Assembly (NCBI RefSeq): GCF_041538045.1
Contig: NZ_JBGOSE010000001.1
Location: 620,001-684,000, forward strand
Source of the DNA: Aliiglaciecola sp041538045
Lineage (GTDB): Bacteria; Pseudomonadota; Gammaproteobacteria; Enterobacterales; Alteromonadaceae
DNA: 64,000 bases
Direction: 5' to 3'
Shown one piece after another: positions 44,226 through 52,314 of this stretch. The notes beneath the pieces were generated by a model. The model had not been told where the DNA came from. It made no database searches and was given only the letters and a program-made list of their open reading frames with translations. The position numbers and the translations under genes are program-made. The stretch's first letter is position 1, and the number at the start of each line of letters is the position of its first letter.

Positions 44226-44239
44226 TGACCGAACGGTCA
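44226..44239. promoter_or_regulatory. TetR-type palindrome TGACCG-AA-CGGTCA
   Basis: A perfect inverted repeat of two six-base arms with a two-base centre. The pattern resembles operators of TetR-family repressors such as NemR and RutR. It lies between phhB and the tRNA promoter; no TetR gene is in the window. Confidence 0.4.
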
Positions 44240-44278
44240 GAGATATGAAAGTTTTATTATATTTTTTGCATATCTTGC

Positions 44279-44306
44279 TTGCACAGCGTAAATGGCTATG
44301 TATAAT
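44279..44306 (+). promoter_or_regulatory. promoter of the initiator tRNA
   Basis: A perfect TATAAT (44301-44306) is followed by a GC-containing discriminator (ACGCACC), typical of stable RNA promoters under stringent control. The -35 element is weaker; TTGCAC at 44279 with a 16-base spacer is the best fit. Confidence 0.6.
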
Positions 44307-44364
44307 ACGCACCACTTGAGAGGGAAGAGAAACAAAACAACTACCCAATCAAACCAGTTTCAAG

Positions 44365-44441
<77 letters not shown>

Positions 44442-44446
44442 CATTC

Positions 44447-44474
44447 AAGGCCTCGATTATTCGAGGCCTTTTTT
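44447..44474 (+). terminator. terminator of tRNA-fMet
   Basis: The stem AAGGCCTCGA/TCGAGGCCTT with loop TTAT is followed by four further T residues. Confidence 0.92.
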
Positions 44475-44605
44475 GTTTGTGTTAAGCAAACTCCCTTTCA
44501 AAGGCTCAAACTGTTTATTAAGTTGAATAGCGCACTAAGACCGTTAGTGACTAACTGTTGTTAGCAAGTTAAACTAGACTCTCACCCATTATTGAAAGTA
44601 ACACT

Positions 44606-45130
44606 GTGTCATCGCTCAAATATCTATCCGCTTATTCCCCTGATTTACAGCAGCAAATAACTGAATTGTTAGAGTCTGATCGTTTAACTGACTATCTGCT
44701 GAAAAAATATCCGCTGGTGCATAGTGTGCCAAACGATAATGCATTGCGTGAATATGTCATCACGTTAAAAAATCAATACCTTAAAAAGTCCCAACCTTTG
44801 AGTAAAGTAGTATTTGATAAGAAGATCCATGTGGTTGATAACGCCCTAGGTTTACACAGTTATGTGTCTCGAGTGCAGGGGGGAAAGCTTAAAAGTAAGA
44901 ATGAAATTCGTATCAGTACCTTATTTAAAAATACGCCCGTTGAATTTTTAAACATGATAGTGGTGCATGAATTGGCGCATTTAAAACAAAAGGAACATAA
45001 CAAAGCGTTTTATCAACTTTGTTGTCATATGTTACCCAATTACCACCAGGTAGAGTTTGATGTACGAGTTTATCTAACGCATCTTGAGCATAAAGGCGAG
45101 GTTTACCAGAACCAGCCACAACACCCTTAA
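44606..45130 (+). CDS. YgjP-like zinc metallopeptidase family protein
   Basis: A 174-residue protein of the YgjP/DUF45 family. The zinc site VHELAHLKQKEHNKAFY contains HExxH and the later His expected of this gluzincin-like group. There is no signal peptide or membrane segment. It begins with GTG and is followed ten bases later by yacL and then a pseudouridine synthase gene, so an operon is likely. Physiological function is unsettled; some family members have been linked to nucleotide or RNA processes. Confidence 0.8.
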   Translation: MSSLKYLSAYSPDLQQQITELLESDRLTDYLLKKYPLVHSVPNDNALREYVITLKNQYLKKSQPLSKVVFDKKIHVVDNALGLHSYVSRVQGGKLKSKNEIRISTLFKNTPVEFLNMIVVHELAHLKQKEHNKAFYQLCCHMLPNYHQVEFDVRVYLTHLEHKGEVYQNQPQHP

Positions 45131-45140
45131 TAAGGTAACC

Positions 45141-45509
45141 ATGAATTATCAATTTATACGCAATTTACGAGGTATTCCTGAAGCGCAATTTGAGATGGGA
45201 CATGAGGCTTTTTCCCGTTGGTTTTCAGAAGAACTTGGGACAAATAAAGATAAGATAATGGAAATCTTTTCTGCTATTGATTCACTCGAAAAACGCCAAA
45301 TCAAAGAGTACCGGTCAACGGGATTAGAGTTTGATTTGCAAATGGACTTTGATGAAGTGGAAGTCAGATCTAAGGACTTGGATATGCAGGGGCCTGATGA
45401 ACTTCCCGAAGGGACTGAGTTATATGATCAAGAATCTGTCTCAGGCTGTGGACTGGAAGACTTCAAGCAAGTTCTAAATTCGTGGTGTGACTTTGTCAGT
45501 GGAAAATAA
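45141..45509 (+). CDS. yacL: YacL family protein (UPF0231)
   Basis: A 122-residue cytoplasmic protein matching E. coli YacL over its length: NYQFIRNLRG at the start, MGHEAFSRWFSEE, LQMDFDEVEVRSKDL and CGLEDFKQVLNSW at the end. It is acidic and of unknown function. The ATG at 45141 is chosen because AAGGTA lies a few bases before it; a longer frame from 45084 overlaps the previous gene and is rejected. Its end overlaps the start of the pseudouridine synthase gene. Confidence 0.87.
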   Translation: MNYQFIRNLRGIPEAQFEMGHEAFSRWFSEELGTNKDKIMEIFSAIDSLEKRQIKEYRSTGLEFDLQMDFDEVEVRSKDLDMQGPDELPEGTELYDQESVSGCGLEDFKQVLNSWCDFVSGK

Positions 45510-46209
45510 GCCTGACTTAGCCACGACCAAAGCTGCGAAAAACAGCATTGTCGATAATTTTGTAGCACCAAAATGTTTAGATGACATTAGCGTACTTTAT
45601 CAAGATGAGTCTATTTTACTGATCAATAAACCAAGTGGTTTGCTTTCTTTGTCGGGTAAAAATCCCAAGAACTATGACTCTGTGCATTTTCGGTTAGTGA
45701 AACAATTTAGTTCTGCAACTATGGTTCACCGTTTAGATATAGGAACATCAGGCATTATGGTGATTGCCTTGAATAAACAAGTTAACCGCCATCTGGCTAA
45801 GCAATTTGAGCAGCGTACAGTTCAAAAATCCTATGTTAGCTTGTTACATGGGCATCTTGAACAGGATGAAGGACAAATTAGCCAACCTATTGCCAAAGAT
45901 CCTAATCTATTTCCAAAAGTTAAAATCTGCTCGGTAGAAGGCAAAGCGGCTGTTACCCAATATACCGTATTGAAGCGCTTAACGACTCCCCATGCAACTC
46001 GTGTTCGGTATCAGCCGCAAACCGGCAGGACCCATCAATTACGTATTCACAGCCAGTTTATACAACATCCTATTTTAGGTTGTGATTTATATGGCACTGG
46101 CGATAGTTTTGCGGGGGCTGATAGGCTAATGTTGCATGCGGAAAGTATCGTCTTCGAACACCCCGTTACAGGCAAAAAAGTGCACGGAGTCTGCCCGCCA
46201 CCTTTCTAA
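45487..46209 (+). CDS. RluA-family pseudouridine synthase
   Basis: A 240-residue enzyme that isomerises uridine in RNA. The catalytic Asp is in MVHRLDIGTSGIMV, and YQDESILLINKPSGLLSLSG and RTHQLRIHSQFIQHPILGCDLYG match the RluA subfamily. There is no S4 domain, as in E. coli RluA (23S U746 and tRNA U32). The first 30 residues are an extra tail. The GTG at 45487 overlaps yacL by 23 bases; a GTG four codons later is equally possible. Confidence 0.87.
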   Translation: MTLSVENKPDLATTKAAKNSIVDNFVAPKCLDDISVLYQDESILLINKPSGLLSLSGKNPKNYDSVHFRLVKQFSSATMVHRLDIGTSGIMVIALNKQVNRHLAKQFEQRTVQKSYVSLLHGHLEQDEGQISQPIAKDPNLFPKVKICSVEGKAAVTQYTVLKRLTTPHATRVRYQPQTGRTHQLRIHSQFIQHPILGCDLYGTGDSFAGADRLMLHAESIVFEHPVTGKKVHGVCPPPF

Positions 46210-46263
46210 ATACTCTATAAGGCGGTTGTGGGGAATCCTAGGTTGGTTATGCTTGCTATTATT

Positions 46264-47235
46264 TTAATTTGAAGCCTGTTTAATATGCTCATGTTCAAAA
46301 ATACATATTTGGTTTTTTCCCAAAGCCTTGGCTTGATACAATGCCTGATCTGCACTTTTAATTAAAACATCAGGTTGATCCTTTCGGTCTGGAACTAAGC
46401 AGTGCAAACCAATACTAACGGTGGTTTTAATGGCTGAAATTTGGTCTCGGCTTGTTTCTAAGCAAACGACGGTTTGCTCGATTAAAGTGCGAATGTCTTC
46501 TGCAACTTTTAACGCTCCAGCAAGATCAGTATTGGGAAGGATACACGCAAACTCTTCGCCACCGTATCGCGCCACTAAGTCACCGGGACGATGAGCGCAG
46601 GTAGCTACTTTTTCTGCAAGTACTTTTAAGAATTTATCTCCAGCTTGATGTCCATAGGTGTCGTTTAACTGTTTGAAGTTATCCGCATCTATCATCAGCA
46701 GGGCCAGTGAGTTTTTCTCTCGTGCACAGGATAACCAATCAGTAAGCAACTGTTCGTCAAATTGATAACGATTGCTCACGCCAGTTAAACCATCAATTAA
46801 GGCTAATCTGCGTAGCAAATCCGATTGTCGTTTGATCTGCGCATGGCTTTGCACTCGCGCCCACATGATAGTGGGATTAATTGGCTTACGAATAAAGTCA
46901 ACGCCACCCACCTCAAACCCTTTTACTTCATCAGCTTCATCAATGTTTGAGGTAATGAAAATTACAGGAATATGTGAGGTGATCACATTTTCCTTTATCT
47001 TTTCACAAACCTGAAAGCCGTCTAAATGCGGCATATTGATATCTAGGAGGATGATGTCCGGTAGTAATTCGTTGGCCATTTCAACGCATTGAGCGCCGTC
47101 GCTTGCCATAAAAATGTGGAAGTCGTCCTGAAACACTTCGTATATCTGTCTCACCACTAAAGGCTGATCGTCTGCGATAAGCATAATAGGTGTACGATGA
47201 GATATATTGCCAAAACTTACCTGTTTATTTGTCAT
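46264..47235 (-). CDS. REC-GGDEF diguanylate cyclase
   Basis: A response-regulator diguanylate cyclase of 323 residues that makes cyclic di-GMP on phosphorylation. The REC domain (about 15-130) has phosphoacceptor Asp65 in LLDINMPHLDG and the conserved Lys of FIRKPI. The GGDEF domain has DGLTGVSNRYQF at its start and the active GGEEF at 225-229. An RxxD inhibition site (Arg216 to Asp219) is five residues upstream, so product feedback is expected. It is 22 bases downstream of the REC-Hpt gene on the same strand: a WspR/PleD-like output of that relay. Confidence 0.93.
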   Translation of the reverse strand: MTNKQVSFGNISHRTPIMLIADDQPLVVRQIYEVFQDDFHIFMASDGAQCVEMANELLPDIILLDINMPHLDGFQVCEKIKENVITSHIPVIFITSNIDEADEVKGFEVGGVDFIRKPINPTIMWARVQSHAQIKRQSDLLRRLALIDGLTGVSNRYQFDEQLLTDWLSCAREKNSLALLMIDADNFKQLNDTYGHQAGDKFLKVLAEKVATCAHRPGDLVARYGGEEFACILPNTDLAGALKVAEDIRTLIEQTVVCLETSRDQISAIKTTVSIGLHCLVPDRKDQPDVLIKSADQALYQAKALGKNQICIFEHEHIKQASN

Positions 47236-47257
47236 TATGGATACTCTGTGTACAGCT

Positions 47258-48247
47258 TCATGATTGACCTAAAATGAATTCCAATGCTGCTTTAAACTTC
47301 AACTGCTCTACATATTTGTTGAGAGTTGCTAATTCATTGTCGTCGGGAAACTGTTTAATCAAGTTGTTAACGTACCGGATGATAGATAGATCACTTTGTT
47401 CTAATAAATGAATGATCTTTTGACGACTGTCTTGGTTAATTTGCGGGTTGCTATGTGATTCGGTGTTTTTAGGCATCTCAGTTTTTACAAACAATTGTTG
47501 TAAACGCTGGAGGTTGAACGCATGTAATCTAGAAAGGGTTTCCAGCATCTCTATATTTTGCTGTTCGTTTAATTGGTTTTTTTTAGCCAAAGCATGAAAA
47601 CTAACCACATAATTATACACATCGTTAGCACCTATTGTTCCGGCTAACCCTTTGAGAATATGTAGCGATGAGATAATTGTTTTTGAATCACGAGTGTGTT
47701 TTAGAATATTTAATTGTTCTAAAAACTCTTGGGCGTATAGGGTAATTAGGTTTTCCACTACGTCATGGTTTTGACCGAAGCGGTCTAAGACTTGTTGTCT
47801 AAGCTCTGAATCCGTCACAGTGCTATAGTCTTTTAAAATCTCAACGGATTGATTACTAGGGTGTTTTTGCAAAACTGCGAGTACTCCTTCACAAAGTTTA
47901 TGCAAGCTAATGGGTTTAGCTAGGTGTGCATTCATGCCAACTTCATAACACTTAAGCTGATCTTCAGGCTGACAATCTGCTGTAGCGGCGATAATGGGTA
48001 AATTGTCGAAGCGTTGATCTAATCTAATTTTTTTAGTTGTAGTTAGACCGTCCAAGGTAGGCATATTAATGTCTAATAAGATGACGTCAAATTTTTTTGG
48101 CGAAGATTGAAGACGAGCAATCACTTCTTCTCCATTGGCAACGGCGGCAACCACTGCACCAGACATTTCAAGTAATCGCTTCAAAGCCTCCAATGTTAAT
48201 GCGTTGTCATCTGCAATTAATATCGTTAAACCCGCTAATCTTTTCAC
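47258..48247 (-). CDS. REC-Hpt phosphorelay protein
   Basis: A 329-residue protein with an N-terminal REC domain (Asp59 in ILLDINMPTLDG) and a C-terminal Hpt domain whose phosphoacceptor is His196 in SSLHILKGLAGTIGA. No kinase or DNA-binding part is present, so it passes phosphate between partners. It starts with GTG and precedes the REC-GGDEF gene. It is divergent from the sigma-54 regulator and kinase genes, which are natural partners. The last 80 residues after the Hpt are helical and unassigned. Confidence 0.9.
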   Translation of the reverse strand: MKRLAGLTILIADDNALTLEALKRLLEMSGAVVAAVANGEEVIARLQSSPKKFDVILLDINMPTLDGLTTTKKIRLDQRFDNLPIIAATADCQPEDQLKCYEVGMNAHLAKPISLHKLCEGVLAVLQKHPSNQSVEILKDYSTVTDSELRQQVLDRFGQNHDVVENLITLYAQEFLEQLNILKHTRDSKTIISSLHILKGLAGTIGANDVYNYVVSFHALAKKNQLNEQQNIEMLETLSRLHAFNLQRLQQLFVKTEMPKNTESHSNPQINQDSRQKIIHLLEQSDLSIIRYVNNLIKQFPDDNELATLNKYVEQLKFKAALEFILGQS

Positions 48248-48727
48248 CTAAGGATTTGCCTTTTTAATGTAATCAACAGAGATTTTTCAGAGCGGTGATT
48301 CCGTCTACCGATTTAAAATAATCAAAATGTAAATGCTAAACCTTTTTGAAAACTCGTCGTTTTAGTCTGCTAAACGGCTTTACCGTACTAAACGAAGATT
48401 CATTGTGCTTAAAACAGCAATATCTACACCAACGCAATATTTATATGAAAGTACGGGATGTCATTACTATTACTGGCGCTTTGTTGTTAACCGATTCGTG
48501 AATTCGCCATTTAAAAATTTCTGAGCTTTGGAGTGATCGAAATATGGTTATTTGAGTAATACTTTCATTAGTGTGAAAAATTTGCACGTTTTAACGAAAA
48601 ACTCCGAATTTATGTAATACGTAAAAGGTGATTAAAAGTTGATTAAAACAAGTTAGTAGGGCAATGTTCTTTCACTTCGTAATAAATGTTCGTAGTTTAA
48701 ATATAGAGATTATTAAAGGACGATGAT
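48248..48727. other. intergenic region between divergent signalling operons
   Basis: A 480-base AT-rich gap with no gene. CTAAACG occurs at 48370 and 48388, and its inverted form CGTTTTAG at 48358-48365, so a hairpin with the first or second copy can form. No clear -24/-12 sigma-54 promoter was recognised. AAAGGA before 48728 is the ribosome site of the sigma-54 activator gene. Confidence 0.4.
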
Positions 48728-50053
48728 GTGTTAAAAGTTTTATTGGTTGATGATGATAATGAGTTTACAGATGTGGCTTATCAAATTATCGAATTCTTGG
48801 GCCATGAGGTGTCCGTAGCGGGCTCGTTAAAGGAAGCGCGGCAATGGTTAGAGCATCAACAGTTTGATCATATATTACTTGATTTTATGTTGCCTGATGG
48901 TAGCGGATTACATCTTATCGATGAACTTGAGATAAGCGCTGGAAAGCAAACTTTTGTTACCTTAATTACAGGCCACCCTTCTGTCAAAGGGATGTTAGCT
49001 GGCTTGTGTGGTCCAAATATTAACTATTTAGTAAAACCCCTTCAGCGAGAAGATATTGAACAGGTATTGAATCGCAAATCTAAAAAAGCGCCTAAAAAAT
49101 TAAGTAAATCTCTGCATTTTGGTTGTTTAATCGGTGAATCTGCTCAGATGAAAGAGCTCTACCTAATGATAGAGAGAGTCGCTAAAACCAACGCCAATGT
49201 TATGTTAATGGGGGAAAGTGGCGTGGGAAAAGAAGTCGTAGCCCAAGCTATCCATGCTGCAAGCGATTGCGAAGGTCCATTAATTGCTACCAACTGTGGA
49301 GCCTTGTCTAAGGAGCTAATTGGCAGCGAACTTTTCGGTCACGAAAAAGGGGCTTTTACCGGCGCTGTTGGGCGAAAAGATGGCGTATTTGAGCGGGCAG
49401 AAAAGGGGACGTTATTTCTTGATGAAGTTACCGAGATGCCCATTGATATGCAACCAAACCTGCTACGTGTTCTAGAATCAAAACGTGTTACTCGGGTGGG
49501 GGGAACTAAGGAAATAGACGTGAATTGTCGAGTGGTTTCAGCTACCAATAGAAGCGTTAGTGAGTTGGCTGAAAGTAAGGTTCTTAGAGAAGATATTTAT
49601 TTTCGATTAGCTGTTTTTCCCATCGATATTCCTACTTTGCGTGAACGTAAAGAAGATATTCCGTTACTGGCAGAGGCTTTCTTAAATGAGCTTAATCAAG
49701 AAAATGGAACATCTTTTGCGTGGAGTCAACCTCAGTTAACGCGATTAACTGAATATGAGTGGCCCGGCAATGTGAGAGAACTTCGTCACGCGGTTCATCG
49801 GGCATTTATAATGAGCGATCCAGATTCGTCGACGGTGGATTTACCTAATAGTTTTGCTTCTCCTTTTGCATCTAATTCAAGCTCAACGAATCAGATTTCA
49901 GCAGGACAAACTATAGAAAACGTTGAAAAAGAGCTAATTCGCGCAACGTTGGAAAAAGTAAATGGAAGCAAGACTCTTGCGGCAGAGATGCTCGGTATAA
50001 GTACTAAAACATTATATAACCGTTTACATGCTTATGGTGACTTTGAACAATAA
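48728..50053 (+). CDS. NtrC-family sigma-54-dependent response regulator
   Basis: A 441-residue activator with three domains. REC (1-115) has Asp52 in LLDFMLPDG. The AAA+ domain (135-370) has Walker A GESGVGKE (162-169), the sigma-54 contact loop GAFTGA (208-213) and Walker B LFLDE (229-233). A Fis-type helix-turn-helix closes the protein (EKVNGSKTLAAEMLG and TKTLYNRL). It drives sigma-54 promoters when phosphorylated. The start is GTG, with AAAGGA seven bases upstream. It heads a plus-strand signalling operon. Confidence 0.94.
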   Translation: MLKVLLVDDDNEFTDVAYQIIEFLGHEVSVAGSLKEARQWLEHQQFDHILLDFMLPDGSGLHLIDELEISAGKQTFVTLITGHPSVKGMLAGLCGPNINYLVKPLQREDIEQVLNRKSKKAPKKLSKSLHFGCLIGESAQMKELYLMIERVAKTNANVMLMGESGVGKEVVAQAIHAASDCEGPLIATNCGALSKELIGSELFGHEKGAFTGAVGRKDGVFERAEKGTLFLDEVTEMPIDMQPNLLRVLESKRVTRVGGTKEIDVNCRVVSATNRSVSELAESKVLREDIYFRLAVFPIDIPTLRERKEDIPLLAEAFLNELNQENGTSFAWSQPQLTRLTEYEWPGNVRELRHAVHRAFIMSDPDSSTVDLPNSFASPFASNSSSTNQISAGQTIENVEKELIRATLEKVNGSKTLAAEMLGISTKTLYNRLHAYGDFEQ

Positions 50054-50064
50054 CAGGATATTCA

Positions 50065-50292
50065 ATGACAACAGAAAGTAATCAAAACCTTGACCTTAGG
50101 ACCTTAGTTCACGATGCACGAGGTCCTTTAAATCGCATTTCGATGAACGCAGAATTGGTCAAGTTAGTTTTGGAGAATGATTTACCTCGCGATAAAGCGG
50201 TTGATGCATTGAGTAAAATTATTACAGCCTGTCAAGATTGTAGCGACAAACTTCAGATGATTAGTGATTCTCAAAAAGACAAAAACGATTAG
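50065..50292 (+). CDS. stand-alone HisKA-like (DHp) domain protein, no kinase domain
   Basis: A 75-residue protein resembling only the dimerisation and phosphoacceptor part of a histidine kinase. The H-box is LVHDARGPLNRISMNAE with His16, followed by the second helix AVDALSKIITACQDCSDKLQM. The ATP-binding domain is absent and the stop is clean. It begins 12 bases after the NtrC-type gene and ends 41 bases before a complete CHASE3 kinase. It may act as a phosphotransfer protein, like Spo0B in principle, or as an inhibitor of its neighbours by forming mixed dimers. Role is inferred only. Confidence 0.7.
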   Translation: MTTESNQNLDLRTLVHDARGPLNRISMNAELVKLVLENDLPRDKAVDALSKIITACQDCSDKLQMISDSQKDKND

Positions 50293-50332
50293 TGTTGTCG
50301 TTTCAGTATGACTTAACAATGAGTAACAATTT

Positions 50333-51805
50333 ATGAGACAAGGTCGTTTATTTGGCAACACCGTTTTTACTTGGTTTGCAGTTACTATTATCGTTTTAGG
50401 TGTTATCAGCGTAAATGCTTATTTGGCTGTTAAAACTACCCGAGATCTAGCCAAAGTACAGGAAAACCTGACCAATACTGGTAACGTGATTTTAGTACTC
50501 GATGAGTTACATATCATGTTACTTGCAGCGGAAAGTAGTCAACGAGGATACTTATTAACTGAAATTGAAGAGTATCTTGCTCCCTATAAAAATTCAGTTA
50601 AACAACTGTCTGATCAGATTGAAAAAGTACGCGTAGTTGAAGTGGATATAGAAGGCCAAAAAACGCTGATCAACGAAATAATCCAACTTACCGAAATGAA
50701 AATGGATGAGATGGAAAAAACCGTTGCCTTAGCGCAATCTGATCGTGAGCGGTCAGCAATTCGCTTAGTAAAAGGGGGAGAGGGTAACGAGTTGACTAAA
50801 GATCTTGGTCAATTATTTTCGCAAGTAATTGATAACGAGCTAACTTATCGAAACTTTCTTTACAGCAAGCTAAATCGAGCGGAGAAAGAGTCCGTATTTA
50901 CATTTTTCACCTCTGCTATCACCAGTGCATTATTGTTGTTGGGGTTAATTGTATTAGCAAGACTGAATCTGGTGAGCGAAGAAAAGTTTCGAAACTCATT
51001 GGAGAAACAAAACCAAAACTTGGCTTTAAAAGTGGAAGAGCGGACTCAAACATTAACGGTTTATTCTGAAGAGTTAGCCCGCAGTAACCGCGAACTTGAA
51101 GATTTCGCTTTTGTGGCATCCCATGATTTGCAAGAGCCACTTCGAAAAATTCGCGCATTTGGTGATAGATTACAATCAGACTATTCAGAAAAGTTAGGTG
51201 ATAAAGGTTCCGACTACTTAAACCGGATGAAAAATGCGGCTGAGCGTATGTCTAATTTAATTAGTGATTTACTCGAGTTTTCTCGGGTTTCAACTAGAGG
51301 TAAAGACTTTACAGACGTTGATATGTCATCGGTGATTGAGGCGATTGAAGGTGATTTAGAAATAGCCATAGATGAAAGTAATACAACTCTTATTATTCCT
51401 CAATTGCCTGTAATCAAAGGTGACCCTAGTCAGTTAAACCAGTTATTTTTAAATTTATTGTCAAATGCAATTAAATTTAGAAAAGCAGATACTGCTCCTA
51501 TTATTGAATTGGAATACAGACACGAAAAGGCCATCATTGATAATGGTATCTCCATTGGCGACATGCATGTGTTCACAATTAAAGACAATGGCGTCGGGTT
51601 TGAAAATGAATTTGCTGAAAAAATATTTGTTCCGTTTCAGCGCTTACATGGGCGTAACGAGTACAAAGGCACGGGGATAGGTCTTGCTGTGTGTCGGCGA
51701 ATTGTGGAACGACATGGTGGAACAATTTCAGCTACTAGTGAATTAGGTAAAGGTTCTATTTTTGTGATTAAATTACCCACTGATGCTGTGCTAAATAAAA
51801 TTTAA
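50333..51805 (+). CDS. CHASE3 sensor histidine kinase
   Basis: A 490-residue inner-membrane kinase. One transmembrane helix lies at 11-33, a periplasmic helical CHASE3 domain at about 35-180 (LLAAESSQRGYLLTE), a second helix at 188-212, then a coiled coil at about 215-250. HisKA has His264 in VASHDLQEPLRKIRAF, the phytochrome-like DLQEPL variant. The HATPase domain contains LLSNAIKFRK, DNGVGFE, FQRLHGRNEYKGTGIGL. It is followed 28 bases later by an Rcp1-type regulator, its expected partner. Confidence 0.93.
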   Translation: MRQGRLFGNTVFTWFAVTIIVLGVISVNAYLAVKTTRDLAKVQENLTNTGNVILVLDELHIMLLAAESSQRGYLLTEIEEYLAPYKNSVKQLSDQIEKVRVVEVDIEGQKTLINEIIQLTEMKMDEMEKTVALAQSDRERSAIRLVKGGEGNELTKDLGQLFSQVIDNELTYRNFLYSKLNRAEKESVFTFFTSAITSALLLLGLIVLARLNLVSEEKFRNSLEKQNQNLALKVEERTQTLTVYSEELARSNRELEDFAFVASHDLQEPLRKIRAFGDRLQSDYSEKLGDKGSDYLNRMKNAAERMSNLISDLLEFSRVSTRGKDFTDVDMSSVIEAIEGDLEIAIDESNTTLIIPQLPVIKGDPSQLNQLFLNLLSNAIKFRKADTAPIIELEYRHEKAIIDNGISIGDMHVFTIKDNGVGFENEFAEKIFVPFQRLHGRNEYKGTGIGLAVCRRIVERHGGTISATSELGKGSIFVIKLPTDAVLNKI

Positions 51806-51833
51806 TGAAAGAAATAATTTAGAAAGGAAATAA

Positions 51834-52292
51834 ATGCCTTATTCAAATAAAAAGTCGTTAATTATTTTAATGGCTGATGACGACGACGATGACAGATTGC
51901 TCGCACAAGATGCTTTGAATGAAAGCCGAGTTTTGAACAGCCTAAAGTGTGTTGAAGATGGCGTCGAGTTAATGAACTATTTAAAACGGGTGGGCAAATA
52001 CGCTGATAAGGAAACCTATCCTAGACCTGGTTTAATTTTGCTCGACTTAAATATGCCTCGTAAAGATGGACGTGAGGCGTTAGTCGAAATTAAAGCCGAT
52101 CCAAACCTAAGAAGTATTCCAGTGGTTATTTTAACTACCTCTAAAGAAGAGGAAGATAAAGTTAAGGGATATGGTTTAGGGGCCGCTTCTTATATAACCA
52201 AGCCGGTTAATTTTGAAGGGCTAGTTGAGGTGATGAAAGCGTTGGGGAAATATTGGGTAGAAATAGTAGAGCTACCTGAAAATAGTGAATAA
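51834..52292 (+). CDS. Rcp1-like single-domain response regulator
   Basis: A 152-residue REC-only protein of the type paired with phytochrome-like kinases. The acidic pocket is ADDDDDD at 14-20 and the phosphoacceptor is Asp71 in LLDLNMPRKDG; ILTTSKEEEDK and SYITKPVNF supply the Thr and Lys. A characteristic insert (VGKYADKETYPRPG) lies before the phosphorylation site. With no output domain it probably relays phosphate to the Hpt or DHp proteins nearby. It lies 28 bases after the CHASE3 kinase and is followed by the hybrid kinase. Confidence 0.92.
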   Translation: MPYSNKKSLIILMADDDDDDRLLAQDALNESRVLNSLKCVEDGVELMNYLKRVGKYADKETYPRPGLILLDLNMPRKDGREALVEIKADPNLRSIPVVILTTSKEEEDKVKGYGLGAASYITKPVNFEGLVEVMKALGKYWVEIVELPENSE

Positions 52293-52314
52293 AAAACTAG
52301 GGTGATTGTCTAAT

